A DNA stretch of 22,500 nucleotides, taken from assembly GCA_002005505.1 (NCBI GenBank), contig KV908384.1:531356-553855 (forward strand), in the 5' to 3' direction. The notes below the pieces were generated by a model. It was not told the origin of the DNA, made no database searches, and saw only the letters and a list, made by a program, of their open reading frames with translations. The position numbers and the translations under genes are program-made. Of the stretch, positions 1 to 18,200 are shown piece by piece (the first letter of the stretch is position 1; every line of letters starts with the position of its first letter). This DNA is from Botryococcus braunii. Lineage: Eukaryota > Chlorophyta > Trebouxiophyceae.

Positions 1-38
1 CCTCTGGAGCTGGGCCGGGGGGGGGGGGGAGAGGATTC

Positions 39-6527
<6,489 letters not shown>

Positions 6528-6554
6528 CACGCCACTGGCGAGTCAGACTAATCC

Positions 6555-6579
6555 AGAGGCTGACGAGTCGCCAGCCTCT
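6555..6579 (+). other. Stem-loop 28 bp after the EXO84 stop
   Basis: AGAGGCTG pairs perfectly with CAGCCTCT around a 9-nt loop, and an outer CTGGCGA/TCGCCAG pairing competes with it. It could be a 3' UTR structure; no function is shown. Confidence 0.45.
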
Positions 6580-6662
6580 AGGGCCCTCGCCAGCTTCTAG
6601 ATCTATCCCTTCCCCAACCCCCCCCCCCCCCCCCCCGAACCTTGTGTGTGTGCATTCAATCC

Positions 6663-6667
6663 TGTAA
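6663..6667 (+). terminator. Possible green-algal poly(A) signal TGTAA for EXO84
   Basis: TGTAA occurs 136 bp after the stop codon and just after a GT-rich stretch. TGTAA is the known signal in volvocine green algae. A five-base motif is expected often by chance. Confidence 0.25.
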
Positions 6668-7060
6668 CGGTACCGCTTTCACTTCAGAACATGCCCATTT
6701 GGGATTGTTTTGCAATCCGAATATGGTGCGCCGAACCTGCCTCACACCTCCCGGTAGGACGGATGTTGGGTCCAGCTGCTGCAGCTGGCCTGCACACGGT
6801 GCAGATAGCATTAATCCGGCTGGTGCCGCGGCAGCCTTGCAAACAATGGTGGTTCAAGGCAATATGAATGATCGGCAGTATGAATGATTTCATTTGTACG
6901 TGTGAAATACAGATGATGACATGTGTGTATGAAGATCTCGTAAATGTTGATTTAAACTTGTTTACAGATATGGCATCTCCTTCATTAATATTAATATTAG
7001 TTCTTTACAGGGATACTACTTGGACAACAGCCCTCCAAACTGGAGTAAAAGTTGCCAGAT

Positions 7061-7261
7061 TTCATCCGGATCTTGTCAAGATCGCTCAGCCATATTGAAG
7101 CAAGTCCGTCCTGTATGGGCCCACCTCCATCTCTTTCTGGATATAATGGACGTCCGTCATGCCAAACAAACTTGGAAACTACCTTACCCTTGAACTGACC
7201 CATATGCAATGTGGGTGAGCCAACCCGTATTAATTAACTGATACAGCAACCACTCTAACAA
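7061..7261 (+). repeat. Dispersed ~200-bp repeat, copy 1
   Basis: Strong similarity to 13398-13610 in the same orientation. Shared blocks include CATATTGAAGCAAGTCCGTC, GGGCCCACCTCCA, CATCATGCCAAACAA-like and GGTGAGCCAACC segments. Neither copy has a sustained open frame. It may be a non-autonomous element or a remnant of a larger one. Confidence 0.85.
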
Positions 7262-7561
7262 TTTCAGTCTTTGAAGGAATTCGAATTAACTATGAGCAAC
7301 ACTCCCTACACGGTATGCGCACTCATTCTATTGCGCTAACTCCCATATTGGACAGGTATGACTTAAGATGTCCTGTATGGGATGTACCACAAATTTTTCA
7401 AGTAGCAAGACAGGTCAGAACCAGTAGCCCAACGCAGCCCCGTAGGCATAGTATAGCAACACAGCCACTAGTCCCTCGCGATTGTTGAACTCCAGACTGG
7501 CTGCAATTTGGACATGACGGAGGCTTAAGCCCACGCATTCGATCAATCGTATGTGGCTGAA

Positions 7562-7613
7562 CAGATATCTATACAGATATCTGTTCAAATATATGTTCAA
7601 GTATATTTGAACA
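7562..7613. other. Two adjacent perfect inverted repeats
   Basis: CAGATATCT pairs with AGATATCTG across a 4-nt loop (7562-7583). TGTTCAAATATA pairs with TATATTTGAACA across an 8-nt loop (7582-7613). The two share two bases. The region is AT-rich and non-coding. Confidence 0.7.
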
Positions 7614-8089
7614 TACATCGATATATGCATATGGGTCACGTAACCAATATTCTTCTTTTCCTCTCCTCTTCTCCCTGGTTCTTTCGTATCTCAATTCAAG
7701 GTGAAAAGCCATATCTACTGACATGTTTTGCGATATGCTGCCGTGACTTCTGCGATACACGTGCTAGCAAGCAATTGTTTTAAAATTCTCAAACGTATGA
7801 GGGTTTGGTACATGGCAGTCTATATGTACATGTATACAGATGCGCACGAAACTTCACTGGTCGTCCCCACGTGGTGCAACAGGCTCCCAAGGCTCCAGCG
7901 CCAGGAAAAGGAGGACCAGCAACGCATCCCCAACATTTTACCATACAGGCACAGTGCTTTCCTTGCACTTGGCCATGTCTTGCAGTTAAAGCATCCTCGG
8001 GCTCCAGGGCGCCAGGGCCTTAACACCTGCCGATGGACCTAGGGATGCCTCTTGGTCTCCCCTAGGGACGCAAATTCACAATGAAACCA

Positions 8090-8373
8090 TTAACGCGACG
8101 ACGAGGCGCGTGCCTGGTCCAGGTTTTGCTCGGCCCCCTCGTGCATGCCCAAGGCCCTCTTTGTCAGATAGCTCCGCCAGAAAGTACAAGCATCATTGGG
8201 GTCCAGGGTGACTGCCTGGTTCAGCTGTAGCAGGGCCTCCTGGGACCTGTCCAAGAGGTTCAATTTCTCCCCGCACGACCAGCGAAAGCGAGCAACTACG
8301 GGTTCTATGATGACTACCTGTTTCAGGTCTTGCACGGCCTCGTTGCACCTGCCAAGGAATTGCAAAACTTCAC
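8090..8373 (-). pseudogene. Truncated TPR-repeat gene copy
   Basis: This is a degenerate paralog of the TPR gene at 8676-9440. About 2.5 TPR units remain; EALLQLNQAVTLDPND and TKRALGM match the carboxy-terminal units of the intact gene. An in-frame TGA lies just upstream of the readable part, no ATG starts it, and the arginine/glycine pattern at unit starts is eroded. Homology with the intact copy continues past the coding end: the block GTCTCCCCTAGGGACGCAAA occurs at 8055-8074 and 8670-8689. The copy therefore arose by segmental tandem duplication. It could still be an exon of something larger, but I see no supporting sequence. Confidence 0.7.
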
Positions 8374-8675
8374 TGCGCGACCTTCATAGCTGCCCATGTG
8401 TAACAGTGACTAGGACCGGGTTCGATTCGGCCAAGTGCTCGGGTCGGATCCGTTTTAATAACACCTGTTATCATGTTCCTTCTGGATAAGGTCTCGTGGA
8501 AAGTGCAGTACGGCAAGTGTGCCTGGTAGTAGCGTAGCTCAAGGGACGTGTCCCTAGTTGGCGCAACAAGGATACAGATTGTAAGGAATTCCGGGCAAGC
8601 TTAATGTAATGTTCCGTCTCATTTCCTGAACCCTCAAATTGCACTACTCTTACACCATGGCCCTCCTGGTCTCCC

Positions 8676-9440
8676 CTAGGGACGCAAATTCACCCTGGGG
8701 AATTCACGCGACCACAAGGTGTGTGCCTGGTCAAAGTCTGGCGAGGACTCGTCCATCATGCCCAACGCTCTCTTGGTCATCCCGCGGGACCAAAAAAAGC
8801 GGGCATCATTGGGGTCCCACATGACTGCTAGGTTCAACTGTGCTAGGGCCTCGTCGTACCGGCCCAAGTTCCTCAAAGTTTCACCGAGGGACCATCGGAT
8901 GCGAGCATCATGGGGTTCTAGCAGGACTGCCTGGAACAGGTCTTCCTGGGCCTCGTTGTACCTGCTCAAGAGTCTCAATGTGTCACCGCGCGAAAAGCGA
9001 ATGCTAGCATCTCTGGGGTCCAGGCGGACTGCCCGGTTCAGGTCGTGCAAGGCCTCGATGTACCTATGCAACTCTCGCAAAGTCTCACCGCAGGACCAGA
9101 GGATGCCAGGGTTATTGGGGTCCGCGATGACTGCCTCGTTCAGGTCTTGCATGGACTCATTGTACCTGCCCAAGGCTCTCAAAGTCTCCCCGCGCGACCA
9201 GCGAGTGCGAGCATCACGGGGGTTTAAAACGATTGCCTTGTTCAATTCTTGCAGGGCCTCGTCATACCTGCGCAAGACTCTTAATGTGTCCCCGCGAATT
9301 CCGAGAGTAAGTGCATCATTGGGCTGTAGGGTGTCTGCCACATTGAGATCTTGGAGGGCCTCTTCGTACTGAAGGTGACTAATTTTTTCAAGTGCGAGCT
9401 CGCGCCTCTGCTGCGCCAAAGCGTTCAAATGCGGCGCCAT
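8676..9440 (-). CDS. TPR-repeat protein, seven tandem units
   Basis: A 254-residue protein made almost wholly of 34-residue tetratricopeptide repeats. Units carry the pattern W/LxxGxTLRxLxRYxEAxxDLNxAVxLxPxDA; examples are WSRGETLRALGRYNESMQDL and YDEALQELNKAIVLNPRD. TPR solenoids mediate protein-protein contacts; the partner here is unknown and there is no catalytic domain, signal peptide or membrane segment. I chose the ATG at 9440 because it has an A at -3 and G at +4 and immediately precedes the repeats; the frame is open upstream to about 9578 without another ATG. TGTAA lies 22 bp past the stop (8650-8654). The unusual GD/GETLR signature repeats in five units, suggesting recent unit duplication. 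Confidence 0.72.
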   Translation of the reverse strand: MAPHLNALAQQRRELALEKISHLQYEEALQDLNVADTLQPNDALTLGIRGDTLRVLRRYDEALQELNKAIVLNPRDARTRWSRGETLRALGRYNESMQDLNEAVIADPNNPGILWSCGETLRELHRYIEALHDLNRAVRLDPRDASIRFSRGDTLRLLSRYNEAQEDLFQAVLLEPHDARIRWSLGETLRNLGRYDEALAQLNLAVMWDPNDARFFWSRGMTKRALGMMDESSPDFDQAHTLWSREFPRVNLRP

Positions 9441-12028
9441 GTTCTCCTTGTGCGTGTTCACCAGCTGCAGCCTCCTGGTCCCCTTCGCCCCTGACAGTGA
9501 AACGGTTGTCAGGGTCCTGGGCCTTCCTTCAACTACCGTGTTTACATACGTATGCCTCAAAACGAACTCAAACTCATTTTCTTAACAGGGACGAATTGTT
9601 TGGTAGGATTCACACTCGATCGGAGGTCTAGACGCTATCTCGTTTACTTGCAGTACTCGTGTTAGCATGTTAATACTAGTGTTAGTACGGGAAGCATCGA
9701 TATCGGGCCTAGGCCTGATATCCTCAGGGCTGGAGGATGACTTGTGTGATGAACTTGAACTACAGGCCCTGTTTCAAACTTAAATGAGGCAGAAGTGGTA
9801 CACTTCTTTTGTTATTTTAGTCAGTACGTTCACTGACTTAAATGAAGCTGAAGGTATATTTACGTTTAAAAAAATGATTTCTGTATGTTAAGCTGACGGG
9901 TAGCACAACGGAAGCTGCATAGCTAAAGTTAGGGACTCGAGTTCGTCGTTCATTAGGGAGCCGCACCTCGATTAAAGAGATTCGCAAGATGACAAAACAC
10001 ACGTGTAAATCTAGAATCTCACGTTGTCAACTGTAAATCTGGGAATCGACCCGCAGCAACTCCTTAACGTTCCTGATATGGCTCGGATCAGACCCTGTGA
10101 AGCTATCTTACTTGAAGGTACTAGGTTTTCTCTCTTCTCTGGAGCAGCCGCGCAGATGTCTTTAAAGCAAAATTGCTGGCGCACCTGGAACAGTCGGTCC
10201 ACGGGACCTCAAACAACACTGCAATGATTTTATGTCATCTTTAAAGACAATGGAAATTAAATCTTCATAAAGGTCGAGTTCAAACGGTTACGTTTCGGAA
10301 AGTACTTTCGAACCGTCGGATAACAGACTTTGCCGAACAGGATCCGCTACTGCCTTGTCGGAGCAGCGCCAGGAAAAGCAAGTTGTATTCTATATTATTA
10401 CAGCTACTTTTTTGCAGATATGGTTGCCATAAATGTTTATTTTGAGCGTCAAGCGCATCGCCTCGATTGCTGTATTGTTACGCCGCTTTTACTATGGCAG
10501 GTTTCGGTTGTGAAGACTGTTGTAAAGATCGCGCGATTTCGCCGGAGACAGTCCGTGTCACTCGTCACGGCACGTGACAGTGAGGCAAGGCTCGTGATTC
10601 ACGAGTCGTGAATCGTGATTCGCGAGGTGTACGACAGCACCCCCCCAAATGAGTTTCTCCCACCCGTAATTGGGCACTGCTTGTCAGGGATTCGCCTTTT
10701 CCTGCCACTGAAGGCATTAAATGGTCCCTTTCGTGCTTGCAACTTATGTCTGTAAAAATAGAGTTTGGTTCATTCCTATAGCAGTAGTAGCATGGAAATA
10801 TCATTTTTGACAAAAACCAGAAAATCCGGCCTTAACGGCGGGACCCATCCCATCTCTTGCCTCTTTCTTCCTAGCCAACACCGAATCCCGGCTTCCGATT
10901 GGGGCCCCATGCAGACCTCAAGTCCCCCACGAGTCCACCCAAAACTCTCCTCTTTTGGTCAGCTGGGCCCTAGAGAGAAGGAACAAATCCCTTTTGTTCT
11001 CAAAAACTGCCGAGCGCATGGCTCCTTAACCTCGATCTCGTCATGTCCGCTACAACGGAGCCCCCACAGCACCGAATAACGCCAAAATTTGTGACAGCAA
11101 TCTTTAATAGTAACAATACTTAACCTCAAGTTTAATCGGAAGAAGCTTTCATGCTCAAGACGCTGCGGCGTCTTGTTTCGAAGGCCCTGTTTGCTTCCGC
11201 AAGGTTTTTACTGCAGGGGGTTCTCTAAGGCGACGTGGCACCGTCTTTAAGGGCGGACCGGGTAGAGTTTATGCTGGCATGGCAGTCACGTGTACTGATT
11301 TACTATCACGTGCTGGAGTTTCAGAGCCGATATTAATTTCCTTGCGAAATGCCACACGAATTACCCCAATTGACGGTCAGGGTGGGAATAACTTATTTGG
11401 GGGGGTGAAGTGCTCAAGAGTCGTTAATGCCACGTGGGGTATGGGGGTACAACATGGGCTAACGAGGCGTGACAGCATGAGGTGTTGTGACCTTAGCACA
11501 TGTTGGTGTAGTAGGCTGCACGTGCCTGATGGCACCCTCATGTGGTGGACAAGCGGGCCTCGCGGCACGTACGGCCAGACGCGCTACGCTTCTCGGCTCG
11601 CAACAACCCGTTCAGCACCTGGCAGATCAGGTGGCGGAGAGCCGAAGGGGCTACACTTCTATGAGCATTGGGTAATGTCGAAACTTTCTGTCACATCAAA
11701 TCACATAGCATGCGTTGGTGCGGCAAGTGGTGCACATGTTTAACAAAGGTGAGGACGGCAGTTGTGGCAACTAGCCATCGGTTGTCGATTCTCTATCCCA
11801 TTCCTTGAGGCACTGACCAGGTGTCTCATAACCAAACTTTCCTTTTAAGAGAGCTTGTGGATGTACTGCAAACATAGAAGCAAAACATGTCAATTCTCTT
11901 CGGAGGCCCCAACAGGATGTCTCGACACCATCCCGATGACCTGGGTTTCCCAAACATGTCCCAAACTTTTTTGGATTATTTTGGGGATGTCCCAAAAACA
12001 TCCTAGTAAAAGCACGGAAAGGTCACAT
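9441..12028. other. Long region without a recognised gene
   Basis: Open frames of up to about 150 codons occur (for example 11279-11743 on +), but none shows a domain I recognise. The region holds a 24-bp near-palindrome at 9699-9722 (GATATCGGGCCTAGGCCTGA then TATC), a 9-bp inverted repeat with a 1-nt spacer at 10596-10614, and an 8-bp hairpin (CAAGACGC/GCGTCTTG) at 11156-11175. A perfect A-box-like word TAGCACAACGG is at 9901-9911. Confidence 0.55.
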
Positions 12029-12151
12029 GACATGTTGGAAATCCCCAGTTCATCCCCAAAACGTCTCGGGATCACCTGTGAATGCTGGAAAGATGCCAAG
12101 ACATGTTGGAAATCCCCAGTTCATCCCCAAAACGTCTCGGGATCACCTGTG
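12029..12151 (+). repeat. Two-copy tandem repeat, 71-bp period
   Basis: The 52-bp block beginning GACATGTTGGAAATCCCCAG occurs at 12029-12080 and again, identically by eye, at 12100-12151. Related words (CATGTCCCAAA, GGATGTCCCAAAAACATCC) precede it from about 11950. The open frame spanning it is not convincing. Confidence 0.85.
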
Positions 12152-12356
12152 TACATCCTAGGATACAATGCAAAACATGTGATGGTCCTGCCAGTAACCT
12201 AGAGCGCATGGGGTGTTCCAAGCCTGAAGTATACCCACCTTATAAGCTGAAGTAGCACACCTATGAAAGGAAGCTACAGCGCCAATGGGACAAGCTGGGT
12301 GAACTCCTGAAATGCATTACCTGCAAAAACACCCTGAAGTAGCACTGGAAGTGTAT

Positions 12357-12520
<164 letters not shown>

Positions 12521-12522
12521 AC

Positions 12523-12546
12523 ATGTGCGCGCAGTCTCGCGCACAT
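12523..12546. other. Perfect 9-bp hairpin beside CA tract
   Basis: ATGTGCGCG pairs with CGCGCACAT around a 6-nt loop. It may be an offshoot of the adjacent dinucleotide repeat. Confidence 0.6.
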
Positions 12547-13273
<727 letters not shown>

Positions 13274-13397
13274 CGCCCCCACGCACGTGCACACGCACCC
13301 CCACCCACACCCACAACCGCACCCCCAGCTCACCCACGCTTAACACCCAACGTGTTTTGCACAAGAGCACCCTTCATTGAATTAAAAGATGCTTAAC

Positions 13398-13610
13398 TTC
13401 ATCCGGACCTTGTCAAGATCAATAATGTACATATATTCCGCCATATTGAAGCAAGTCCGTCATGTGTGGGCCCACCTCCAGCTTATTTAGTTTATAGTGG
13501 ACTTCCATCATGCCAAACAACCTCGGAAACTACTTTACGCTTTAGCTGACCCAAATCTGATAAGGGTGAGCCAACCGTTATTACTTAATTGATACAGCAC
13601 CCACTCAAAA
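13398..13610 (+). repeat. Dispersed ~200-bp repeat, copy 2
   Basis: This matches 7061-7261 along its length. Differences include about 15-20 extra bases near 13420-13440 in this copy and many substitutions. Matching stops near the same point in both copies, after GATACAGCA-CCACTC. Confidence 0.85.
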
Positions 13611-13740
13611 GAATTCGGTGCAGTCAATTCTATGGCGAAGACTTCTTTATCTTTTGTTAGATTATTTGAAGCCTCCATTTCCCCCCTTTTGGGGGGGGGG
13701 GGGGCGATGTGAAAATTTCGGGGGCTGTACCGGTACCCAC

Positions 13741-13936
13741 AAGGTGGTGCTGGGAGGGCAGTGTGCGAGAGCAGGCCGCTGTTTGAGGGGCTGGGCCTGG
13801 CCACAGCTCTGCGTCAAGCCGGAACGCATGAGCCATCATCACCGAGGCGCAGGTGCGCAGCGCCTTACCCCACGTGCAAGCCGTGCTTGTGGGCACAGAC
13901 TTCGACGCCATCACACCATCCGGCCTCGTCAACAAC
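13741..13936 (+). pseudogene. IF-2B (eIF-2B-like) family exon, frameshifted, copy A
   Basis: After a GGGCAG acceptor at 13761 the frame reads CESRPLFEGLGLATALRQAG. A second frame then reads ITEAQVRSALPHVQAVLVGT and D..AITPSGLVNN. The ESRPxxEG and VLVGxDxIxxxGxVN motifs are typical of the IF-2B superfamily (eIF2B alpha/beta/delta and related sugar-phosphate isomerases). The two parts are out of frame between about 13822 and 13834, so this copy is broken or the reading is wrong. It likely ends at AAC|GTGGCT. A second copy of the first part lies at 21592-21701. The subunit cannot be named, and no other exon of the gene is visible. Confidence 0.5.
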
Positions 13937-14073
13937 GTGGCTCCCGAATGTCCCCGCTCTTTCTCCCGGGCCCCCACTTGCATCCAGTCATGCTCGCGCA
14001 TGCACAAGGGGGTGCGCACTCATCCACAGATGAATATGCCGCATGAATGGCCGCGCGGAGAGAAGGGGGGGGG

Positions 14074-14385
<312 letters not shown>

Positions 14386-14446
14386 GGGGGGTTGAGAGAA
14401 GGTGAGAGACAGGGCGGAGGTGACGGCGGAGAGACCCCCCGCCCCC

Positions 14447-14448
<2 letters not shown>

Positions 14449-14531
<83 letters not shown>
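14449..14531 (+). repeat. (CA)n tract abutting the copia 5' LTR
   Basis: About 41 CA units run directly into the LTR terminal TG at 14532. The element probably inserted in this microsatellite. Confidence 0.95.
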
Positions 14532-14533
<2 letters not shown>

Positions 14534-15166
14534 TTGAATGAATTGGTCAATACTGTACTTAGTGACATCCCCTGTCACATGCCATCAACAGCAGTGTAAA
14601 CTATAGCCTTTACAGCCCTTTATGAACGGTATAGATCATACTCGTACCTCAATGACATAACACGTGACTTGTACGATATGCGTTCTCAATAGACATTACG
14701 TATGGTAGTACTTTAGGATCCCTGCAGTCCGAGCCATCCCTGGGCAGCCCAGGAACGGCTCGGTACTTGTCCGAAGCATGTTGGTATCCTTGACCAACCT
14801 CTACTGTTGGAGAGTGCTGTGTGCTGTTCCTGGAAACGTTGTAGCGTGGACGGTTTTTCCCACAGGCTACGAACTGACGCTGCCGTCGTGCCATCACTGC
14901 AGGTGACGCCGCAAGCAGAAATGCTTGAGGTTATGGGCCCACGCTTTCCAAGCTGAGCTTGCAGTGACGCACGACAGATTTCCAGGGAGAAAAGGGGTTT
15001 CGGACCCCGCTTCGAGACTGCGAGCTTCACTGACGAGTGAGGTCTGGCCGTTCAAACATATCGAGCTAGTCACGTAAAATTATTCCTTCTGTAGTGCTGG
15101 AAGGAATTGTTGTACAGTAGCAACTGGGCTGGGAAAGCAGAAGTACTTCTGGGACTGATCAACTCA
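14532..15166 (+). repeat. Copia 5' LTR
   Basis: It starts TGTTGAATGAATTGG, proven by the same start at 20386. The 3' boundary is uncertain. Similarity with the 3' LTR stops at 14905 (GCAGGTG). A primer-site-like GTGTCAGAGC just after ATCAACTCA argues that the LTR really ends near 15166. The TCAAC near this end mirrors the terminal TGTTGA. TGTAA, a possible poly(A) signal, occurs inside. Confidence 0.7.
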
Positions 15167-15176
15167 GTGTCAGAGC
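15165..15176 (+). other. Degenerate primer binding site
   Basis: The site matches 9 of 12 bases of TGGTATCAGAGC, the initiator-methionine tRNA complement used by many plant copia elements. The first two bases, which pair with the tRNA CCA end, do not match. Position relative to the LTR is right if the LTR ends near 15164-15166. Confidence 0.4.
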
Positions 15177-15236
15177 TAGGAAGAAGTGCTTCCAGGGGAA
15201 GTCATTTAAGGCTTGGAGTGAAGAACTGGCTTGATC

Positions 15237-18200
15237 ATGAAAACTAGAAGCAGACAAGTGATCATGAAAACGAGAAGTAAGCGCACTGCAACGGAGTCTG
15301 GATCAGCTGGGTCTGGCTCCTCCATCAGTGCATCACCCAGCCAGCCAGCAAACTCCACTGCGCAGAGTGGAGAGATGTGCATCGCAATGACGAAAACCGG
15401 TGGCGTCGTCACCACGAATGTCAAATGTCCAGTGACTCTGGACAGAGAGGGAGTGGAATTTCCACTCTGGGATCTGGCATATGTGGCAGCCTGTGGCCTC
15501 AAAAGGTGCAAGGCAGCCATTGAAGCTCCAATGCCAGACACAGAGGAGAATGCAGCAGCGCTCCTAATGCTGATTGAGAGCGTCCCCAAGGCGTGGGGTG
15601 CCAAGCTGGCTGCAATGCAAGTGGCAGCCAATGCCTACCAGTGGGTTCGAGAGCGTTTTACTGGAGGGGCAGACCAGGAGCTCCTACACACCAGCATGGG
15701 AGAGACAGAAACGTTGGAGGACTACTACAACAGGAAGGTGGCACTCTTCCATGCACTCAAGCGAAATGGGCACTCCATCATGGAGAGAGAAGCCAAGCTG
15801 GCAATCATCAAGGGCCTGCCAGAGGAAGCGAAGGAGACTGGGATGTTCTCCTCATCTGCTGGGAAGGATCTGGAGGGACTGTGGGAGATCATCTCCACCA
15901 CAGCCAAGGGACTGGGCTTCAACGACCAGGTCCCCAGAGTCACCCCTGTGGCCAGGGCAGCCATCACACCAGCCTACTCCACCACACCAGGGACTGCAAG
16001 CCTACAGGAGACCCAAGCTGGAGGCCAGGGGGGCCAAGCTTCATCGACCAAGGTGGAGGGACGGGACCGGCGTGACAACAGGCGCTGCCGCTACTGCAAC
16101 AAGCTAGGCCATTTTGAGAGGAACTGCCTCAAGAAGGAGGCGGACGAGAAGATGCAACAGAACCTGCAGCAAGTCATGGCTGCAATGGCCAATCTGCTTC
16201 CGCAATTCCAAAATCAAGCGTCGGCTGCAGTGGCTCGACCTCCGGAGGGCAGCGGGAACGGCAACAACTTTTTCCCCGGGGGATATCCACCACCCTCTGG
16301 TATGTCTGCCATGATTTCTCTGAATGTCTTAACACCAACACGCGTCATGCCAGAAGCGAGAAGTTTTCTGGTGGACAGTGGAGCCACCATCCACCTAGTC
16401 AATGATCTGTCCCTGCTACATTCCCCCACCCTGCACAGAAATCCCATTCCTTTGCATATGGCTACGTCAGATGCCACGGGACAGATAATTGCAACTGGTT
16501 CCCTGTGCTTGAGCAGTGCAGAACAGCAACCCCTGTGGCTTCACAATGTGCATTGTGTTCCTTCAGCTACAGCTAATCTGATTTCAGTGACAGCTGCTAT
16601 ACGTGATGGGGCTAGTTTTGTGACAGACAGTGTGGGAAGTTACACTGGTATGCGTGGCGCTCAAAACTGGTCTTGTTCAGTTGCACAGAGAAATGGCCTG
16701 TATTTCTTGCAGAAGGTCAGTCCAGTCAGAAACCCTGTCTCTGTGTTTGTTAACACAGCCAGAGCACCAGTCGCTCATGATTGCAGATTGAGAGCACTGT
16801 GGCACAGTAGACTGGGGCACCCAGGGGAGGTTAATATGAGGCGACTGCAGTCTGAAGATTTGGTCCTGGGCATCCCTGTATCTCTCTCCCCTTGCGCAAA
16901 CTGTCACTCTTCGTGTGAAGCGTGCATTCAAGGAAAGCACAGTCGTCCCCCTTTTGGAACCAGTTCCAGAGCAGCCACTGAGCCCCTTGAGAGAATTCAT
17001 TTGGACACAGTTGGCCCCATCTCCCCTACAGCTATTACTGGGGAGCGCTTCTTTGTCACGATTGTGGATGAGGCTACGCACTACGTCATAGCCCTGGCAG
17101 TAAAAACCAAGGATGCAATCAGCAGTGCAGTCAGAGACCTCCTGATTTTTTGGCAGAGGCAGTTGAACCGCTCTGTTAAGTGCATTCGTACTGACAGGGG
17201 GACAGAATTCCTCAACAGTACATTGAAGGGTTTCTGTACGCAGGAGGGAATTAAATTTGAGACCTCTGCAGCATACACGCCTCAGCAAAATGGCGTTGCT
17301 GAACGGATGAACCGAACAATCAAGGAGAAGGCCAGAACACTCATGTTGCATGCAGCTGCCAAACAGTCACTCTGGAAGGAAGCAGTGGAGACAGCCTGCA
17401 TCCTGTACAATATGGGACCTGTGACTGGACGTGACAAGACGCCTTATGAAGCCTTCCATGGGGTAAAGCCCGATGTATCCCTGCTCAGGACTTTTGGCTG
17501 TCTAGCACATGTGCACATACCTGATCACCAAAGGGGAGTGTTTGAGTCTAAGACCTCCCCTGGTCTCTTCACAGGGTATTCCAGTGTGTCAAAGGCATAT
17601 AGAATTTATATGGGAAACGGGATTTGGAAAGAAAGCAGAGATGTTACCTTTCTGGAGCACTTAAGGGGCGCAGACAGAGTGGGGCTTAGCACCATGTCTC
17701 CTGTGAGTCCAAATGCAGTCCAGCAGCCCTTTGCCTTGCCTTTTGTACAACAGGAGGGCCAGCAGTCCTTGGGTCAGTTGTCCTTTTGGGACTCAGATGA
17801 TCCTGAGCCTCTCTGCAACCGAGAGGTCAACGTACAGCAGTCCGGACCTGACTCCCCCTGTGCAACCACCCCCTGTGCAACTACCCCATGTGCAATCAAC
17901 CCCTGTGAGAATTCTGAGACTACAAGTGTCAACGTGGACGGGGAGCCCACTTCCTCGGAGCTGAGCCATACGCAGTCCGGCCACAGCTGGTCCGTACTCG
18001 GACACATGGAGAACCTGGCGCGAGGAGGCGAGGAGACCAAGTCACACATGCAACGTTTGAATAATGTGCAAGAATGTGTTCGAATGGAAGTTGGGGCCAT
18101 GGGTGTCCGAGGGCAAGACGGGCTGACCCGGCAGCAACGGTATGATCAGAGAGTAGCAGCACGTGAGACTGCAGCTGAGGTCACTGTGGAACATGATGGA

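Larger units (their letters stand above)
6668..8089. other. Intergenic region without a recognised gene
   Basis: This is AT-richer sequence than the EXO84 locus. Open frames are short and resemble nothing I know. It holds one copy of the dispersed repeat (7061-7261) and two hairpins (7562-7613). Confidence 0.6.

Noticed and set aside
8405..8440. T-arm-like GGGTTCGATTCGG
   Set aside because: No matching A box, anticodon arm or acceptor stem upstream.
9892..9970. tRNA-like segment with perfect A-box word TAGCACAACGG and a GAGTTCGTCGTTC B-box-like word
   Set aside because: The B box departs from GGTTCGANTCC, the A-to-B spacing is a few bases short, and I could not fold a cloverleaf with a 7-bp acceptor stem. 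It may be a decayed SINE, but I do not call it.
10330..10611. 93-codon open frame on +
   Set aside because: No recognisable motif; it ends in the palindromic TCACGA region. Not enough to call a gene.
11279..11743. 154-codon open frame on + and an overlapping frame at 11487-11675
   Set aside because: No domain, no homolog recognised, no clear coding bias, and two frames compete over the same stretch.
11855..12202. 115-codon open frame
   Set aside because: It spans the 71-bp tandem repeat and related CATGTCCCAAA words, so repeat structure explains it better than coding.
16677..17351. 224-codon minus-strand open frame inside the copia element (also 18435-18959)
   Set aside because: Antisense shadow of a highly conserved integrase/RT coding frame.
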